A DNA stretch of 64,000 bases from Croceivirga sp. (GTDB lineage: Bacteria; Bacteroidota; Bacteroidia; Flavobacteriales; Flavobacteriaceae): contig JANQQQ010000039.1 of the NCBI GenBank assembly GCA_028284935.1, positions 1-64,000 of the forward strand, given 5' to 3'. Positions 49,567 through 58,688 of the stretch are shown here, one piece after another. The translations under genes and the position numbers were made by a program. Each line of letters begins with the position of its first letter. Position 1 is the first letter of the stretch. The notes below the pieces were generated by a model. That model did not search any database and was not told the DNA's origin. It worked only from the letters and a program-made list of their open reading frames with translations.

Positions 49567-51654
49567 TTAAAATTGAATATTTAATCGTCCGAATAATTGT
49601 ATTCCTGGGTTAATATTTTGTGCAGCTATGGGATTGGTTCCCTTAAAATCCAAAAGGTTATTTGCGCCCACCTGCAATTGATAGTTTTTATAAAAGGTTT
49701 TTCCGAAAGAGAGGTTGACCAACGCATAGCCCTCCACAAAGGAATCATCAAATTCATCCAGTAGATCGTTTCCATTGATATCGGTTAATCCAAAGCGACT
49801 GCGGTAGACGACTCGTAGGTTCGCATTGGCGTCCCATTTGGGAATCTCATAAAATACCTTGAAGTTTAGGGTATGCCTAGAGCGGTTTTCCAGTCCAAAA
49901 TAATCATCGCGTTCCAGTCGAACAGTTTCCAAGGATTCTGGATCACGAACGAAGACTTCCCCGTTTTCAATGGCATCCTCCTTATCCTTATCAAAAGCGT
50001 ATAACAGTTGATAGCCGGCTGAAAGGTTGAGGTTTTCCAATACTTTGTATTGTAGGTCCACCTCCATACCCTGGGTATACACACTTTGTCTATTTAAATA
50101 ACCAAATATGTTATTGTTGCCTGTTGTAGCAAGAAGGTAGGTGTCGATAAGATCTTTGAAATCATTTCTAAAGAAATTGACTTCAGAAGAGATTTTTCCT
50201 TTTCGATAGGATAGTCCAAGATTATACCCAACTGAACTCTCTGCATTCAAAGTACCACCCAATTGAGATTGGCCGGTGTTCTGAAGGGTTACTTCTTCAC
50301 CGCTGTCCCGCAAACGTTGCAAGGCTTCCTCTTCCACATTTTTGCCAAATACAAAATATCCTCCTGCAGAGTTGGTAAAGTCAAGGAACAACTGCCTAAA
50401 ATCGGGCGCTTTAAATCCACTGCCCACAGAACCCTTAACGGCGAGCTCAGGATTTATTTGGTAACGGAGGGAGAGTTTTGGACTGAATTGCGAATTGTAT
50501 TCGCTGTGGTTATCAAAGCGCGCCCCAGCAATGATGTTCAGGTTGTCCCACGGCTTAAAATCATACTGGGCGAATACATATTGGGAATCAAAGGAGACCT
50601 GCTCCGCGAATAGGGAGCGGTCCAAGGTTTCAAAATTATAACCGCCCCCCATGGTTAAGGTGTTGGTTTCACTAAAGGAGTGGTTAAATCGCAACTCGGG
50701 ACGAAACAATTTTTGGTCGAAATCATTTTCAAAAAGGACCTCATTGTTCACCGGGTCTACCTCTTCGACATTGGTTACATAGTTGGTATAATAGAATTCG
50801 TATTCAAAATGGGATTTATCCGAAAGTTTATGGTCGATACGTAACTGGGCATTGCCGTCACGTTCTTCACTGGTTCCATCAGGGTCATCAAAATCTTGGA
50901 AAAAATAACGCCCAGAAGCGAAAAAGCGTAGTTTATCCGAGGCCTCGTAAAAGACCCGCCCATTAAAAGTGTAGTTGAAGAAAGGATTTACGGTCTGTGC
51001 CTCAGTGTCTGGAGCTAAATCAAAACCATCCGTACTCAAACGGTCTACAAAAAGGGAATAACCTAAATCCCCTTTACGTTGGTTTAGTGTAATAGCAGTG
51101 TTTTGATTGTTGAAGGTGGCGGTGCGGTGCGATATCTGTCCACTTATTTTTTCCGTTTTGGGCTTTTCAGTGATGATATTAATAACCCCACCCAAAGCCT
51201 CCGACCCGAATAAGGCCGAAGAAGGCCCTTTGACTACTTCAATCTGTTTTATATTTCCAACAGCAAGACGACTTAAGTCCAGATTTCCCGAACTTCTGCC
51301 CACTACTGGTACCCCATCTATAAGTACCATAATATAATCGGCATTAATACCCTGTATTTGAACGCCTTCCCCACCAACAGTAATGTCAGGAGTCATGACG
51401 ATGCCTGTCTGTTCATTCAATATTTCATCCAAGCGCGTGACTCCGGTCCTAGCGATTTGTTTTTGGGGAATCAATGTTACGGGTAGGGGCAGTGAGGAAA
51501 GCTGACGTATGGTTCGAGTAGCGGTAACTACCACTTCCTCAAGATCTTCGGTCAGAATGGAATCTTGTACTTCTTGTCGTATTTCCTGCCCGCTGATCTT
51601 CGCAACGAAAAAACAAAGAAAAAATAACAAGAAATAGTTTTTATTTAGACTCAT
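49567..51654 (-). CDS. TonB-dependent outer-membrane receptor
   Basis: The 695-residue receptor has a signal peptide (YFLLFFLCFFVAKISGQ), TonB-box-like EEVVVTATR near residue 40, a plug domain (GVTRLDEILNEQTGIVM, GVPVVGRSSGNLDLSRL, GSEALGGVINIIT) and a 22-strand barrel ending in an aromatic LFGRLNIQF. It has no CarboxypepD-like N-terminal domain, unlike many SusC proteins. Together with the HmuY-like lipoprotein it likely imports heme or a ferric chelate. It is divergent from the DUF6607 operon over a shared promoter. Confidence 0.92.
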   Translation of the reverse strand: MSLNKNYFLLFFLCFFVAKISGQEIRQEVQDSILTEDLEEVVVTATRTIRQLSSLPLPVTLIPQKQIARTGVTRLDEILNEQTGIVMTPDITVGGEGVQIQGINADYIMVLIDGVPVVGRSSGNLDLSRLAVGNIKQIEVVKGPSSALFGSEALGGVINIITEKPKTEKISGQISHRTATFNNQNTAITLNQRKGDLGYSLFVDRLSTDGFDLAPDTEAQTVNPFFNYTFNGRVFYEASDKLRFFASGRYFFQDFDDPDGTSEERDGNAQLRIDHKLSDKSHFEYEFYYTNYVTNVEEVDPVNNEVLFENDFDQKLFRPELRFNHSFSETNTLTMGGGYNFETLDRSLFAEQVSFDSQYVFAQYDFKPWDNLNIIAGARFDNHSEYNSQFSPKLSLRYQINPELAVKGSVGSGFKAPDFRQLFLDFTNSAGGYFVFGKNVEEEALQRLRDSGEEVTLQNTGQSQLGGTLNAESSVGYNLGLSYRKGKISSEVNFFRNDFKDLIDTYLLATTGNNNIFGYLNRQSVYTQGMEVDLQYKVLENLNLSAGYQLLYAFDKDKEDAIENGEVFVRDPESLETVRLERDDYFGLENRSRHTLNFKVFYEIPKWDANANLRVVYRSRFGLTDINGNDLLDEFDDSFVEGYALVNLSFGKTFYKNYQLQVGANNLLDFKGTNPIAAQNINPGIQLFGRLNIQF

Positions 51655-51673
51655 TCTCTATAGATTTGTTTGG

Positions 51674-51681
51674 CAAATATA
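51674..51681 (-). promoter_or_regulatory. Bacteroidota -7 motif of the TonB receptor gene
   Basis: On the minus strand TATATTTG agrees fully with TAnnTTTG, 20 bases before the ATG at 51654. No TTG -33 box is seen, and the palindrome at 51686-51706 lies where it would be expected, as for a repressor operator. Confidence 0.5.
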
Positions 51682-51685
51682 TATT

Positions 51686-51706
51686 TATTTAGACTTAATC
51701 TAAATA
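51686..51706. promoter_or_regulatory. Fur-box-like palindrome in the divergent iron promoter
   Basis: TATTTAGA, five bases (CTTAA) and TCTAAATA form a perfect 8-base inverted repeat, 21 bases in all. Its size and AT-rich arms match Fur-type operators. It is 32 bases upstream of the TonB receptor start and 48 bases upstream of the DUF6607 start, so it could control both transcripts. A Fur-family gene is at 58937. Confidence 0.6.
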
Positions 51707-51753
51707 GTGATTAATTTTTTTTTTTCATTTTAACTAAGAGAAACAAAACCATC

Positions 51754-52686
51754 ATGAGACAACTTACTGTATTTACAAGCTTAATTCTGTTTGTTGCCAT
51801 AACAAACGCACAAACAAAGAAGGAACAGGACAAAAATGCCATCAAAGAAATGTGCGGGTGCTTTGAGGTCACCTTCAACTTTGCCGAAACCTTTAATTAC
51901 AGTCAGGATTCCTTGTACCAACCTTCAGCAACCAAAGTGGACAAAGGATTGGAATGGGCACAATTGGTGACCGATAAAGATGATAAAGTGGTCATTCAAC
52001 ATCTTCTGCAAGTGGGGCCACCCGATCAACCCTACATTGTAAAGCACTGGAGACAGGATTGGTTATATCAGAATACTGACCTCTATCTTTATAATGGTGA
52101 TAACCAATGGACGTTTGAAACACAAGATGCTGATGCCGTGGCCGGGCAATGGACCCAAAAAGTATTTCAAGTGGATGACAGCCCACGCTATGAAGGGACC
52201 GCCACATGGGTGCATGTGGATGGGAAGAGTTATTGGGAAAACACTACCCCTGCGCCGCTACCACGACGGGAATACACCAAACGAGCCGATTATAATATCA
52301 CCATGCGGGGTAACCGCCATGAAATCACTCCAGAAGGTTGGGTGCACGATCAAGACAATGCCAAAGTGATGCGCAAGGCTGGGGAAGAGGATTTTGTATT
52401 AGCCAAGGAAAAGGGATATAATACTTATGTAAAAGTGGCCGATGAAAGATGCAAGGCGGCGGCCGATTGGTGGGTCAAAAACTATGACAAATGGGCAACC
52501 GTGAGGACCAAATGGGATGAAGTATATGGACGCAACACCAATCTAACACTTAAGGAAAAAGTGAACAATAAAGTATTGTTCAAACATTTGTTCGATGAGG
52601 AAATGACCGCCAAAGAAGATATTGATAAGGTTATCGAGTCTTTTGTGGTAAAAGAAAACCTGGAGGAGGCCACCAAAACCAAATAA
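51754..52686 (+). CDS. DUF6607-family exported protein
   Basis: This 310-residue protein has a signal peptide (TVFTSLILFVAITNAQ) and the DUF6607 pattern: DKNAIKEMCGCFEVTFNFAE with its CGC, then YQPSATKVDKGLEWAQLV, HWRQDWLYQ and a run of Trp/Asp-rich segments. It belongs to a family found almost only next to iron-uptake genes in Bacteroidota. Function is unknown; the conserved CGC-like start could bind a metal. It starts the four-gene forward operon. Confidence 0.78.
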   Translation: MRQLTVFTSLILFVAITNAQTKKEQDKNAIKEMCGCFEVTFNFAETFNYSQDSLYQPSATKVDKGLEWAQLVTDKDDKVVIQHLLQVGPPDQPYIVKHWRQDWLYQNTDLYLYNGDNQWTFETQDADAVAGQWTQKVFQVDDSPRYEGTATWVHVDGKSYWENTTPAPLPRREYTKRADYNITMRGNRHEITPEGWVHDQDNAKVMRKAGEEDFVLAKEKGYNTYVKVADERCKAAADWWVKNYDKWATVRTKWDEVYGRNTNLTLKEKVNNKVLFKHLFDEEMTAKEDIDKVIESFVVKENLEEATKTK

Positions 52687-52689
52687 ATT

Positions 52690-54201
52690 ATGAAAGCCAG
52701 GACGCTTGTATGGGCTGTACTTCTTACGACAGCCGCTGGTTTTTCCCAAGAAAACATTTTTCTACAGCGGGACTATTGGAAGGGGAACCCCTCCATTGAA
52801 GCGGTAGAAAAGGCAATCACAGCAGGGAATGACGCCACTGAACTCAACCGAAATATGTTTGATGGGGTGTGTTATGCCTTTTTGGAGCAAGTGGACAATA
52901 CCACAATAAAGCACCTTTTAGGCAAAAAGGGCAACGAAGTGGATAAAATCACCCATGATGGGCGTACTTATATTTTTTGGGCGGCGTACAAAGGTAATCT
53001 TGAAATGATGCAATGGTTGGTCGATCGTGGCGCAAAGGCCAATATAGAAGATGCCCACGGGTATTCGGTCTTGAATTTTGCCGCCAATGCAGGGCAGTCC
53101 AATATCGCACTCTATGATTTTCTTTTGGAGCACCAAGCAGACATTAATGCCACCACCCGTAGTGGGGCCAATGCGCTGTTGTTAGTGGCTTCCGGGGCCA
53201 AGGATGGGAACATTCTCCAGTACTTTATGGACAAAGGCCTTTCGTTTGATAGTCTGGATGACCATGAAAACGGCATTTTTCAATATGCTGCCAAAGGAGG
53301 AAACCTAGCATTGCTCAAAACCTTGAAAGCCAAAGGCGCAGATGTGAAACTAACGAATACAAAAGGGGAGAACGCCCTTTTTATGGCCGCACAAGGAACA
53401 CGGGGAAAACAACATGGAAAAGCGGTATTTGCCTATTTGGAAGGTCTGGGATTGGATGCCAATGGCACCAATGTGGACGGGCAGCACCTTTTGCATGTCT
53501 TGGCCTATCGCAATACTAATGTAGAGGTCTTTCAGCATTATTTGGATAAGGGCTTGGATGCCAATATCCAGGACGCCGAGGGAACCACGCCATTGATGGC
53601 TGCGGCCCGCGGCAATTCCATAGAAGTGGTTACCTTGCTTTTGGAGGGTGTGGAGGATATCAATGTACAAGATGAAAAAGGACGTTCCGCCTTGGCCATG
53701 GCGGTTTCCAGAAATCAACCGGAAGTGGTTCAACTCCTTTTGGATCAAGGTGGGGATGCATCTGCAATGGACAAAAGTGGGAATACCCTTGCTTATTATT
53801 TAATGGGCACTTACAATGCCAAAAGCCCTGAAGCTTTTGAGTCCAAATGGAGGTTATTGAACAAAGCAGGTGTATCCATGACCGATACCCAGCACAATGG
53901 GAATTCGTTATTGCATTTGGCTGCAAAGAATAACAATATTGCCCTATTGAAACGATTAAAAGCGTTTGGTATCGATATCAATAAGAAAAATGGGGAAGGC
54001 AATACGGCTTTGCATTTAGCGGCGATGTCAACAGAAAATACGGAAATCTTGAAATATTTGATTTCGCAGGGAGCGGATATCACCTTAAAAACCGATTTTG
54101 AGGAAACTGCCTATGATTTGGCCAAAGAAAATGAGTTGCTCCAAGATGTAGACGATCAGCTGGAGTTTTTAAAAACAGGGAATAAAGAACAAGGGAAATG
54201 A
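52690..54201 (+). CDS. exported ankyrin-repeat protein of the iron locus
   Basis: The 503-residue protein has a signal peptide (LVWAVLLTTAAGFSQ) and about eleven ankyrin repeats, with motifs such as GRTYIFWAAYKGNLEMMQWL, GTTPLMAAARGNSIEVVTLL, GRSALAMAVSRNQPEVVQLL and GNTALHLAAMSTENTEILKY. Ankyrin repeats bind other proteins; export to the periplasm is unusual for the fold and suggests a scaffold for the neighbouring uptake proteins. It is 3 bases from DUF6607 and overlaps the DUF2271 start by 4. Confidence 0.88.
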   Translation: MKARTLVWAVLLTTAAGFSQENIFLQRDYWKGNPSIEAVEKAITAGNDATELNRNMFDGVCYAFLEQVDNTTIKHLLGKKGNEVDKITHDGRTYIFWAAYKGNLEMMQWLVDRGAKANIEDAHGYSVLNFAANAGQSNIALYDFLLEHQADINATTRSGANALLLVASGAKDGNILQYFMDKGLSFDSLDDHENGIFQYAAKGGNLALLKTLKAKGADVKLTNTKGENALFMAAQGTRGKQHGKAVFAYLEGLGLDANGTNVDGQHLLHVLAYRNTNVEVFQHYLDKGLDANIQDAEGTTPLMAAARGNSIEVVTLLLEGVEDINVQDEKGRSALAMAVSRNQPEVVQLLLDQGGDASAMDKSGNTLAYYLMGTYNAKSPEAFESKWRLLNKAGVSMTDTQHNGNSLLHLAAKNNNIALLKRLKAFGIDINKKNGEGNTALHLAAMSTENTEILKYLISQGADITLKTDFEETAYDLAKENELLQDVDDQLEFLKTGNKEQGK

Positions 54202-54686
54202 GGACGTTTTTTAAAGGAGCACTTGGCATATGCTTTTTTGCCTTGGTCGCTTTTGCGCAAGCACCTTCCAATACTACAAATTACAAATGCTTGATTCAAT
54301 TGACCAACTATGAAGGGGAAGGCGCCTATGTGGTCGTGTCCATTTTGGATGGTGAAGGAAAATATGTTGAAACCCTTTATGTACAAGGAGAGGATGATGA
54401 ATGGTATCGGGATATTACAGAATGGTGGAAGAATCTTTACGGGATTCGAAGACCTAATATTGATGCCATTGTGGGTGAGACCGTGACGGGAGGTCAGCGC
54501 AAAATGACGGTACTACAAATTCCAACGGATAAAATTGACTCCGGATACAAAATCCGATTTGAGTCGGCCGTGGAGGACCAAGAGTATTATGCAGACGATG
54601 TAGAGTTCGATTTGAGTGCTGAGAATTTAACCACCAAAAAAGAAGGCAAAGGGTTCATTCGCTATGTGCGAATGATTCCGCAGTAA
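54198..54686 (+). CDS. DUF2271-family exported protein
   Basis: The 162-residue protein has a signal peptide (GALGICFFALVAFAQ) and a small beta domain typical of DUF2271: LIQLTNYEGEGAYVVVSIL, YVQGEDDEWYRDITEWWK and DDVEFDL. DUF2271 proteins are often next to PepSY proteins in bacteria and are thought to be periplasmic partners of iron or flavin reductases, though direct data are lacking. Overlaps the ankyrin gene by 4 bases, with 10 bases to the next gene. Confidence 0.8.
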   Translation: MRTFFKGALGICFFALVAFAQAPSNTTNYKCLIQLTNYEGEGAYVVVSILDGEGKYVETLYVQGEDDEWYRDITEWWKNLYGIRRPNIDAIVGETVTGGQRKMTVLQIPTDKIDSGYKIRFESAVEDQEYYADDVEFDLSAENLTTKKEGKGFIRYVRMIPQ

Positions 54687-54696
54687 CCCATAACGT

Positions 54697-56898
54697 ATGA
54701 CCATATCAATTTGGCGATATAGTCATTTGACATTGGCCCTGGTTTCAGGGCTTTTTTTGGTTTTGGCCGCGATTACCGGGATCATCTTGGCCTTTGAGCC
54801 TATGCAGAGTGCCGTAAAACCGTACCAGCAGGAGCAGTTATCCAAAATTTCGTTGGCGGAGACTATTGAGGTTTTACAACAAGAGTACGATGAGGTGCTC
54901 ACCTTGAAGGTAGATGCCAATGACTTTTTGGTGGCCGATGTCATTACTCTGACAGGGGATAGTAAATCGCTGTATGTCCATCCAAGGACGGGTGCCATTT
55001 TAGGTGAGCCGCAACCCCAACATCCTATTTTTCAGTTTACCACCAATTTGCACCGTTCCCTTTTCCTCAAGGGTATAGGGCGTTTTTTTGTGGGGTTGGT
55101 TTCCTTTTTATTATGTCTCATTGCCATCACGGGTTTGTTGCTTATCATTAAGCGTCAAGGAGGCTTGGGGAAATTGTTTTCAAAAATCCAAAAGGATTAT
55201 TTTGAGTTGCGGTATCACGTAATTCTGGGACGTTGGTTTTTAGTTCCCATCATCATTGTAGCGGCAACTGGTGTCTATCTTTCCGCTGAAAAATTTAACC
55301 TCCTCCCTTCCACAAAAGTGATCCATGCTACCTTGGAACCTGATGTGGAGGTCGATATGTCAGTGACTCCAAAGGAATTGGACCTCTTCCAGGAGATTTC
55401 TTTGGATGAAGTGCGATTGGTCACCTTTCCTTTTTCAGACTTTCCAGAGGACTACTTTGAACTGGCGCTTAAGGATCGGGAGCTTTATGTGCACCAATAT
55501 ACGGGTGCCATTTTAAGTGAACAACCCTACCCTTTCGCTTTTGTTTTAAGTAGATGGAGCTTACTATTGCATACGGGACAAGGATCTGTTTTATGGTCCT
55601 TGGTCCTGCTATTGGCCAGTATGTCCATCCTATTTTTTATCTATTCAGGTTTTGTCATGTGGTGCAGGCGGGTAAGAAATTCCAAAGCGGTCAAGGCTAA
55701 AACGAACAAGGATGAATGCAGTCATATTGTTCTGGTGGGTTCTGAAACGGGAACGACCTATACGTTCGCTGAAGCCCTGGAAAAAGGCCTGACCAAAGCG
55801 GGAAAAACCGTTTTGGTTTCCCAGATAAACGAGTACACGACCTATGCAAAAGCAGAACAGCTTATTTTTTTGTCAGCTACCTACGGTGAGGGGGAGGCAC
55901 CTACCAATGCCAGAAATATTCAAGGTTTGCTGCAGGAGGTGCAACAACCTAATCCAGCTCAATTTAGTGTAGTGGGCTTTGGTTCATTAACCTATCCCAA
56001 CTATTGTCAATTCGCTATTGAACTGAATGGACTACTAAGGTCGAAGGCAAATTTCATCCCAGCGGTACCATTGTATAAAATCAACAATCAATCTTTTGAA
56101 GCCTTTAAAGACTGGGCTAATCAATGGGGTTCGGCCACAGGAGTGCAACTTCAGGTAGCACCTCCAAAAAGGAAAAAAAGAAAGACGAAGTCCCATGCTT
56201 TTGAAGTGGTGAAGAAAACGGAATTGAATGCTGATAACACCTACGTGCTGCATCTGAAGCCAAAACGGCACCTTAAATTTCAGTCAGGGGACTTATGGGA
56301 ATATATCCCAGAGGAAGATGGCATTCCAAGATCCTATTCCATAGCAAAGTACAATGGAGAACTCCTGTTGAGCATAAAAAAGCACGAATTTGGGATTTGT
56401 TCCACTTTTTTAAGTGCAGTAAATCCTAATGAGACCCTTAAAGGGGGCATCAAACGAAATGTTGATTTCCATTTTCCAAAAGGTGCACCAGCCTTGGTTT
56501 GTATTGCAAATGGTACCGGTATTGCCCCATTTTTAGGGATTTTGGATGAAAATAGAGCGGCAGTTCCCATCGACCTCTATTGGGGTGGCCGTACCCAAAA
56601 TTCAGTAACCCTTTATAAGGAGTATTTGGACAAGGCTTTGGAAAGGAAACAGTTGACCCAGTTTCATTTGGCCTTGTCCCAGAAAAATGGCACCAAGGTT
56701 TATGTACAACAGTTGTTGGAAAGGGACAGGGAAAAACTTGCCAAAAAATTAGGGATGGGCGCCGTCTTTATGATTTGCGGGTCCATAACCATGCAAAGTG
56801 CCGTGTTGGAGGTATTGGAAGAACTTTCAAAAAGCTTATTGAACCAACCCCTTAGTACGTTTGAACATCAGGAGCAATTGAAAATGGATTGCTATTGA
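54697..56898 (+). CDS. PepSY membrane domain fused to flavodoxin and FNR-type reductase
   Basis: The 733-residue protein begins with a PepSY-TM part (residues ~1-325): four helices and periplasmic PepSY segments (VHPRTGAILGEPQP, VHQYTGAIL). A flavodoxin-like domain follows (~340-490: VGSETGTTYTFAEALEKG, SATYGEGEAPTNA), then an FAD domain (RSYSIAKYNG, GICSTFL) and a NAD(P)-binding domain (CIANGTGIAPFLG, ending MQSAVLEVLEEL). The layout is that of a cytochrome-P450-reductase-like flavoprotein docked to the membrane. It may reduce ferric heme or ferric chelate. It ends the iron operon. Confidence 0.88.
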   Translation: MTISIWRYSHLTLALVSGLFLVLAAITGIILAFEPMQSAVKPYQQEQLSKISLAETIEVLQQEYDEVLTLKVDANDFLVADVITLTGDSKSLYVHPRTGAILGEPQPQHPIFQFTTNLHRSLFLKGIGRFFVGLVSFLLCLIAITGLLLIIKRQGGLGKLFSKIQKDYFELRYHVILGRWFLVPIIIVAATGVYLSAEKFNLLPSTKVIHATLEPDVEVDMSVTPKELDLFQEISLDEVRLVTFPFSDFPEDYFELALKDRELYVHQYTGAILSEQPYPFAFVLSRWSLLLHTGQGSVLWSLVLLLASMSILFFIYSGFVMWCRRVRNSKAVKAKTNKDECSHIVLVGSETGTTYTFAEALEKGLTKAGKTVLVSQINEYTTYAKAEQLIFLSATYGEGEAPTNARNIQGLLQEVQQPNPAQFSVVGFGSLTYPNYCQFAIELNGLLRSKANFIPAVPLYKINNQSFEAFKDWANQWGSATGVQLQVAPPKRKKRKTKSHAFEVVKKTELNADNTYVLHLKPKRHLKFQSGDLWEYIPEEDGIPRSYSIAKYNGELLLSIKKHEFGICSTFLSAVNPNETLKGGIKRNVDFHFPKGAPALVCIANGTGIAPFLGILDENRAAVPIDLYWGGRTQNSVTLYKEYLDKALERKQLTQFHLALSQKNGTKVYVQQLLERDREKLAKKLGMGAVFMICGSITMQSAVLEVLEELSKSLLNQPLSTFEHQEQLKMDCY

Positions 56899-56973
56899 TA
56901 AAGGAATTGATTTAATGACCCTTTATACCGATTCTGCGCGTGATTGGGTACAATTATTCCAAAGAATTCGCAC

Positions 56974-56981
56974 TATTTTTG
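56974..56981 (+). promoter_or_regulatory. Bacteroidota -7 promoter motif of the FNR-like gene
   Basis: TATTTTTG matches TAnnTTTG, 70 bases before the ATG at 57052. A TTG lies 27 bases upstream, longer than the usual 17-23 spacer. Confidence 0.35.
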
Positions 56982-57051
56982 TGGTGCGTATAAACAAAGG
57001 ATTGTTGGTGGTATTCTATTGTATGAATAGCACCTAGTAGAATTGAAGACT

Positions 57052-58113
57052 ATGATCAAAACGGATATGTTGATTATTGGTGCAGGGCCTACTGGGCTTT
57101 TCACCGTTTTTGAAGCTGGGTTGTTAAAGTTGAGATGCCATTTAATTGACTCCCTCCCTATGCCTGGGGGGCAGTGCGCTGAAATTTATCCCAAAAAACC
57201 TATTTATGACATTCCTGCCTATCCGGAGATATTGGCTGGGGAGTTAGTCGATAAGCTGTTAGAACAGATAAAGCCCTTTGAGCCTGGTTTTACCTTGGGT
57301 GAGCGGGCCGAAACCCTTGAGAAGTTAGAGGATGGTTCCTTTGTGGTCACTACGGATAAGGGGACCCAACACAATGCCCCAGTGGTTGTCATTGCTGGAG
57401 GTTTGGGTTGCTTTGAACCTAGAAAACCACAACTTGACAATCTCGCCGATTTTGAGGACAAGGGGGTTTCCTATATGATTAAAGACCCAGAGGTTTTTCG
57501 GAATAAAAAAGTGGTGATTGCCGGTGGCGGGGATTCCGCTTTGGATTGGTCCATCTTTTTATCCGACGTTGCCGAAGAGGTGTATTTGGTGCATCGGAGG
57601 AACGAATTTCGGGGTGCTTTGGATTCTGTGGAAAAAGCTGGGGAACTTGCGAAAGCGGGTAAAATCAAACTTCATACCCCGTGCGAAGTGGTTTCCATTA
57701 GTGGTAATGGACGACTGGATACCGTTATCATAAAACAAAATGGGGCCGAGGGTCAATCGATTGAGGTAAAAACGGACTATTTTATTCCGCTATTTGGCCT
57801 TTCTCCAAAACTGGGGCCTTTGGCGGATTGGGGCTTGGAAATCGAGAAGAATGCCATTAAAGTTAACAATGCCAAGGATTATCAAACCAATATCCCAGGT
57901 GTTTTTGCCATTGGCGACGTAAATACGTACGAAGGAAAATTGAAATTGATCCTTTCAGGTTTCCACGAAGCTGCCGTGATGTGCCAATATGCCTATAACT
58001 TGATACATCCCGACAAGAAGTTTATATTAAAGTATACTACGGTGGGTGGCGTACAAGGTTTTGATGGGTCTTCCAAAGAGGCAAAAAAGGCTGTGGTTAA
58101 AGCCATCAATTAA
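57052..58113 (+). CDS. ferredoxin/flavodoxin-NADP reductase, thioredoxin-reductase-like type
   Basis: The 353-residue FAD protein has two Rossmann motifs: LIIGAGPTGLF near residue 6 and VVIAGGGDSALDW near 155, together with the FAD end motif GVFAIGDVNTY. It lacks the C-x-x-C redox centre of thioredoxin reductase, placing it with the YumC-type ferredoxin-NADP reductases. The likely partner is a ferredoxin or flavodoxin. The ATG at 57052 is preferred to the TTG at 57043, since both are in frame but the ATG keeps the usual length. Confidence 0.88.
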   Translation: MIKTDMLIIGAGPTGLFTVFEAGLLKLRCHLIDSLPMPGGQCAEIYPKKPIYDIPAYPEILAGELVDKLLEQIKPFEPGFTLGERAETLEKLEDGSFVVTTDKGTQHNAPVVVIAGGLGCFEPRKPQLDNLADFEDKGVSYMIKDPEVFRNKKVVIAGGGDSALDWSIFLSDVAEEVYLVHRRNEFRGALDSVEKAGELAKAGKIKLHTPCEVVSISGNGRLDTVIIKQNGAEGQSIEVKTDYFIPLFGLSPKLGPLADWGLEIEKNAIKVNNAKDYQTNIPGVFAIGDVNTYEGKLKLILSGFHEAAVMCQYAYNLIHPDKKFILKYTTVGGVQGFDGSSKEAKKAVVKAIN

Positions 58114-58196
58114 TTGCTTTCCATCTTTGAAGGGTTTTATCATGCCAATAACTCGAAAAGGACCTTTTTGAAAGATGGCAACCTTGATTATAAGGA

Positions 58197-58688
58197 CTAT
58201 GCTGCAATTTGTTCCCGCTCCATAGCTAGAAAATGGGTGACCACCCGCTTATCATCAAATAATGGGATGACCTCAATATGACAAAGGTATTCCTCGCCAT
58301 TTTTCCGGTAGTTGATTAGTGCACGTGAAAAGCGCTCCTGTTTTTTTAATAGTGCCCTAATTTCCATTTTGGTCTCCTCAGAAGTGTTTTCACCTTGTAA
58401 AAAGGAAGGATTTTTTCCTTTGGCAAACCCCCTGGAGTATCCCGTCATTTCATTAAAACCATTATTGGCCCAAACAATGTTCTTTTGGCTATCCGTGACC
58501 ACTAGGGCGTCATAATTTGAAATCTGCAAAATATCGACAACGGAGGGTTCCAATTCCCGATGTAGCAGTTTCTGTAACTGAGCCACGTCATTTTCCAATT
58601 TCAGCTTTTTGCACAGGGCATGGTACTTTGTCAAGTAAAAATCCAAACTTTGCAAGGGTGATAAGTATTCTTTTTTTCCGTTGGCCAT
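58197..58688 (-). CDS. PAS-domain protein of LOV ancestry lacking the photoactive Cys
   Basis: The 163-residue protein has a helical N-terminus (residues 1-50) and one PAS domain (~52-160) with IVWANNGFNEMTGYS and the LOV-like GKNPSFLQGENTSEE. In true LOV domains the motif is GRNCRFLQ; here Cys is replaced by Pro94. The segment ALINYRKNGEEYLCHIEVIP is also LOV-like. No output domain is fused, so it is a free sensor or binding protein. Its stop is 83 bases beyond the FNR stop, in convergent orientation. Confidence 0.8.
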   Translation of the reverse strand: MANGKKEYLSPLQSLDFYLTKYHALCKKLKLENDVAQLQKLLHRELEPSVVDILQISNYDALVVTDSQKNIVWANNGFNEMTGYSRGFAKGKNPSFLQGENTSEETKMEIRALLKKQERFSRALINYRKNGEEYLCHIEVIPLFDDKRVVTHFLAMEREQIAA

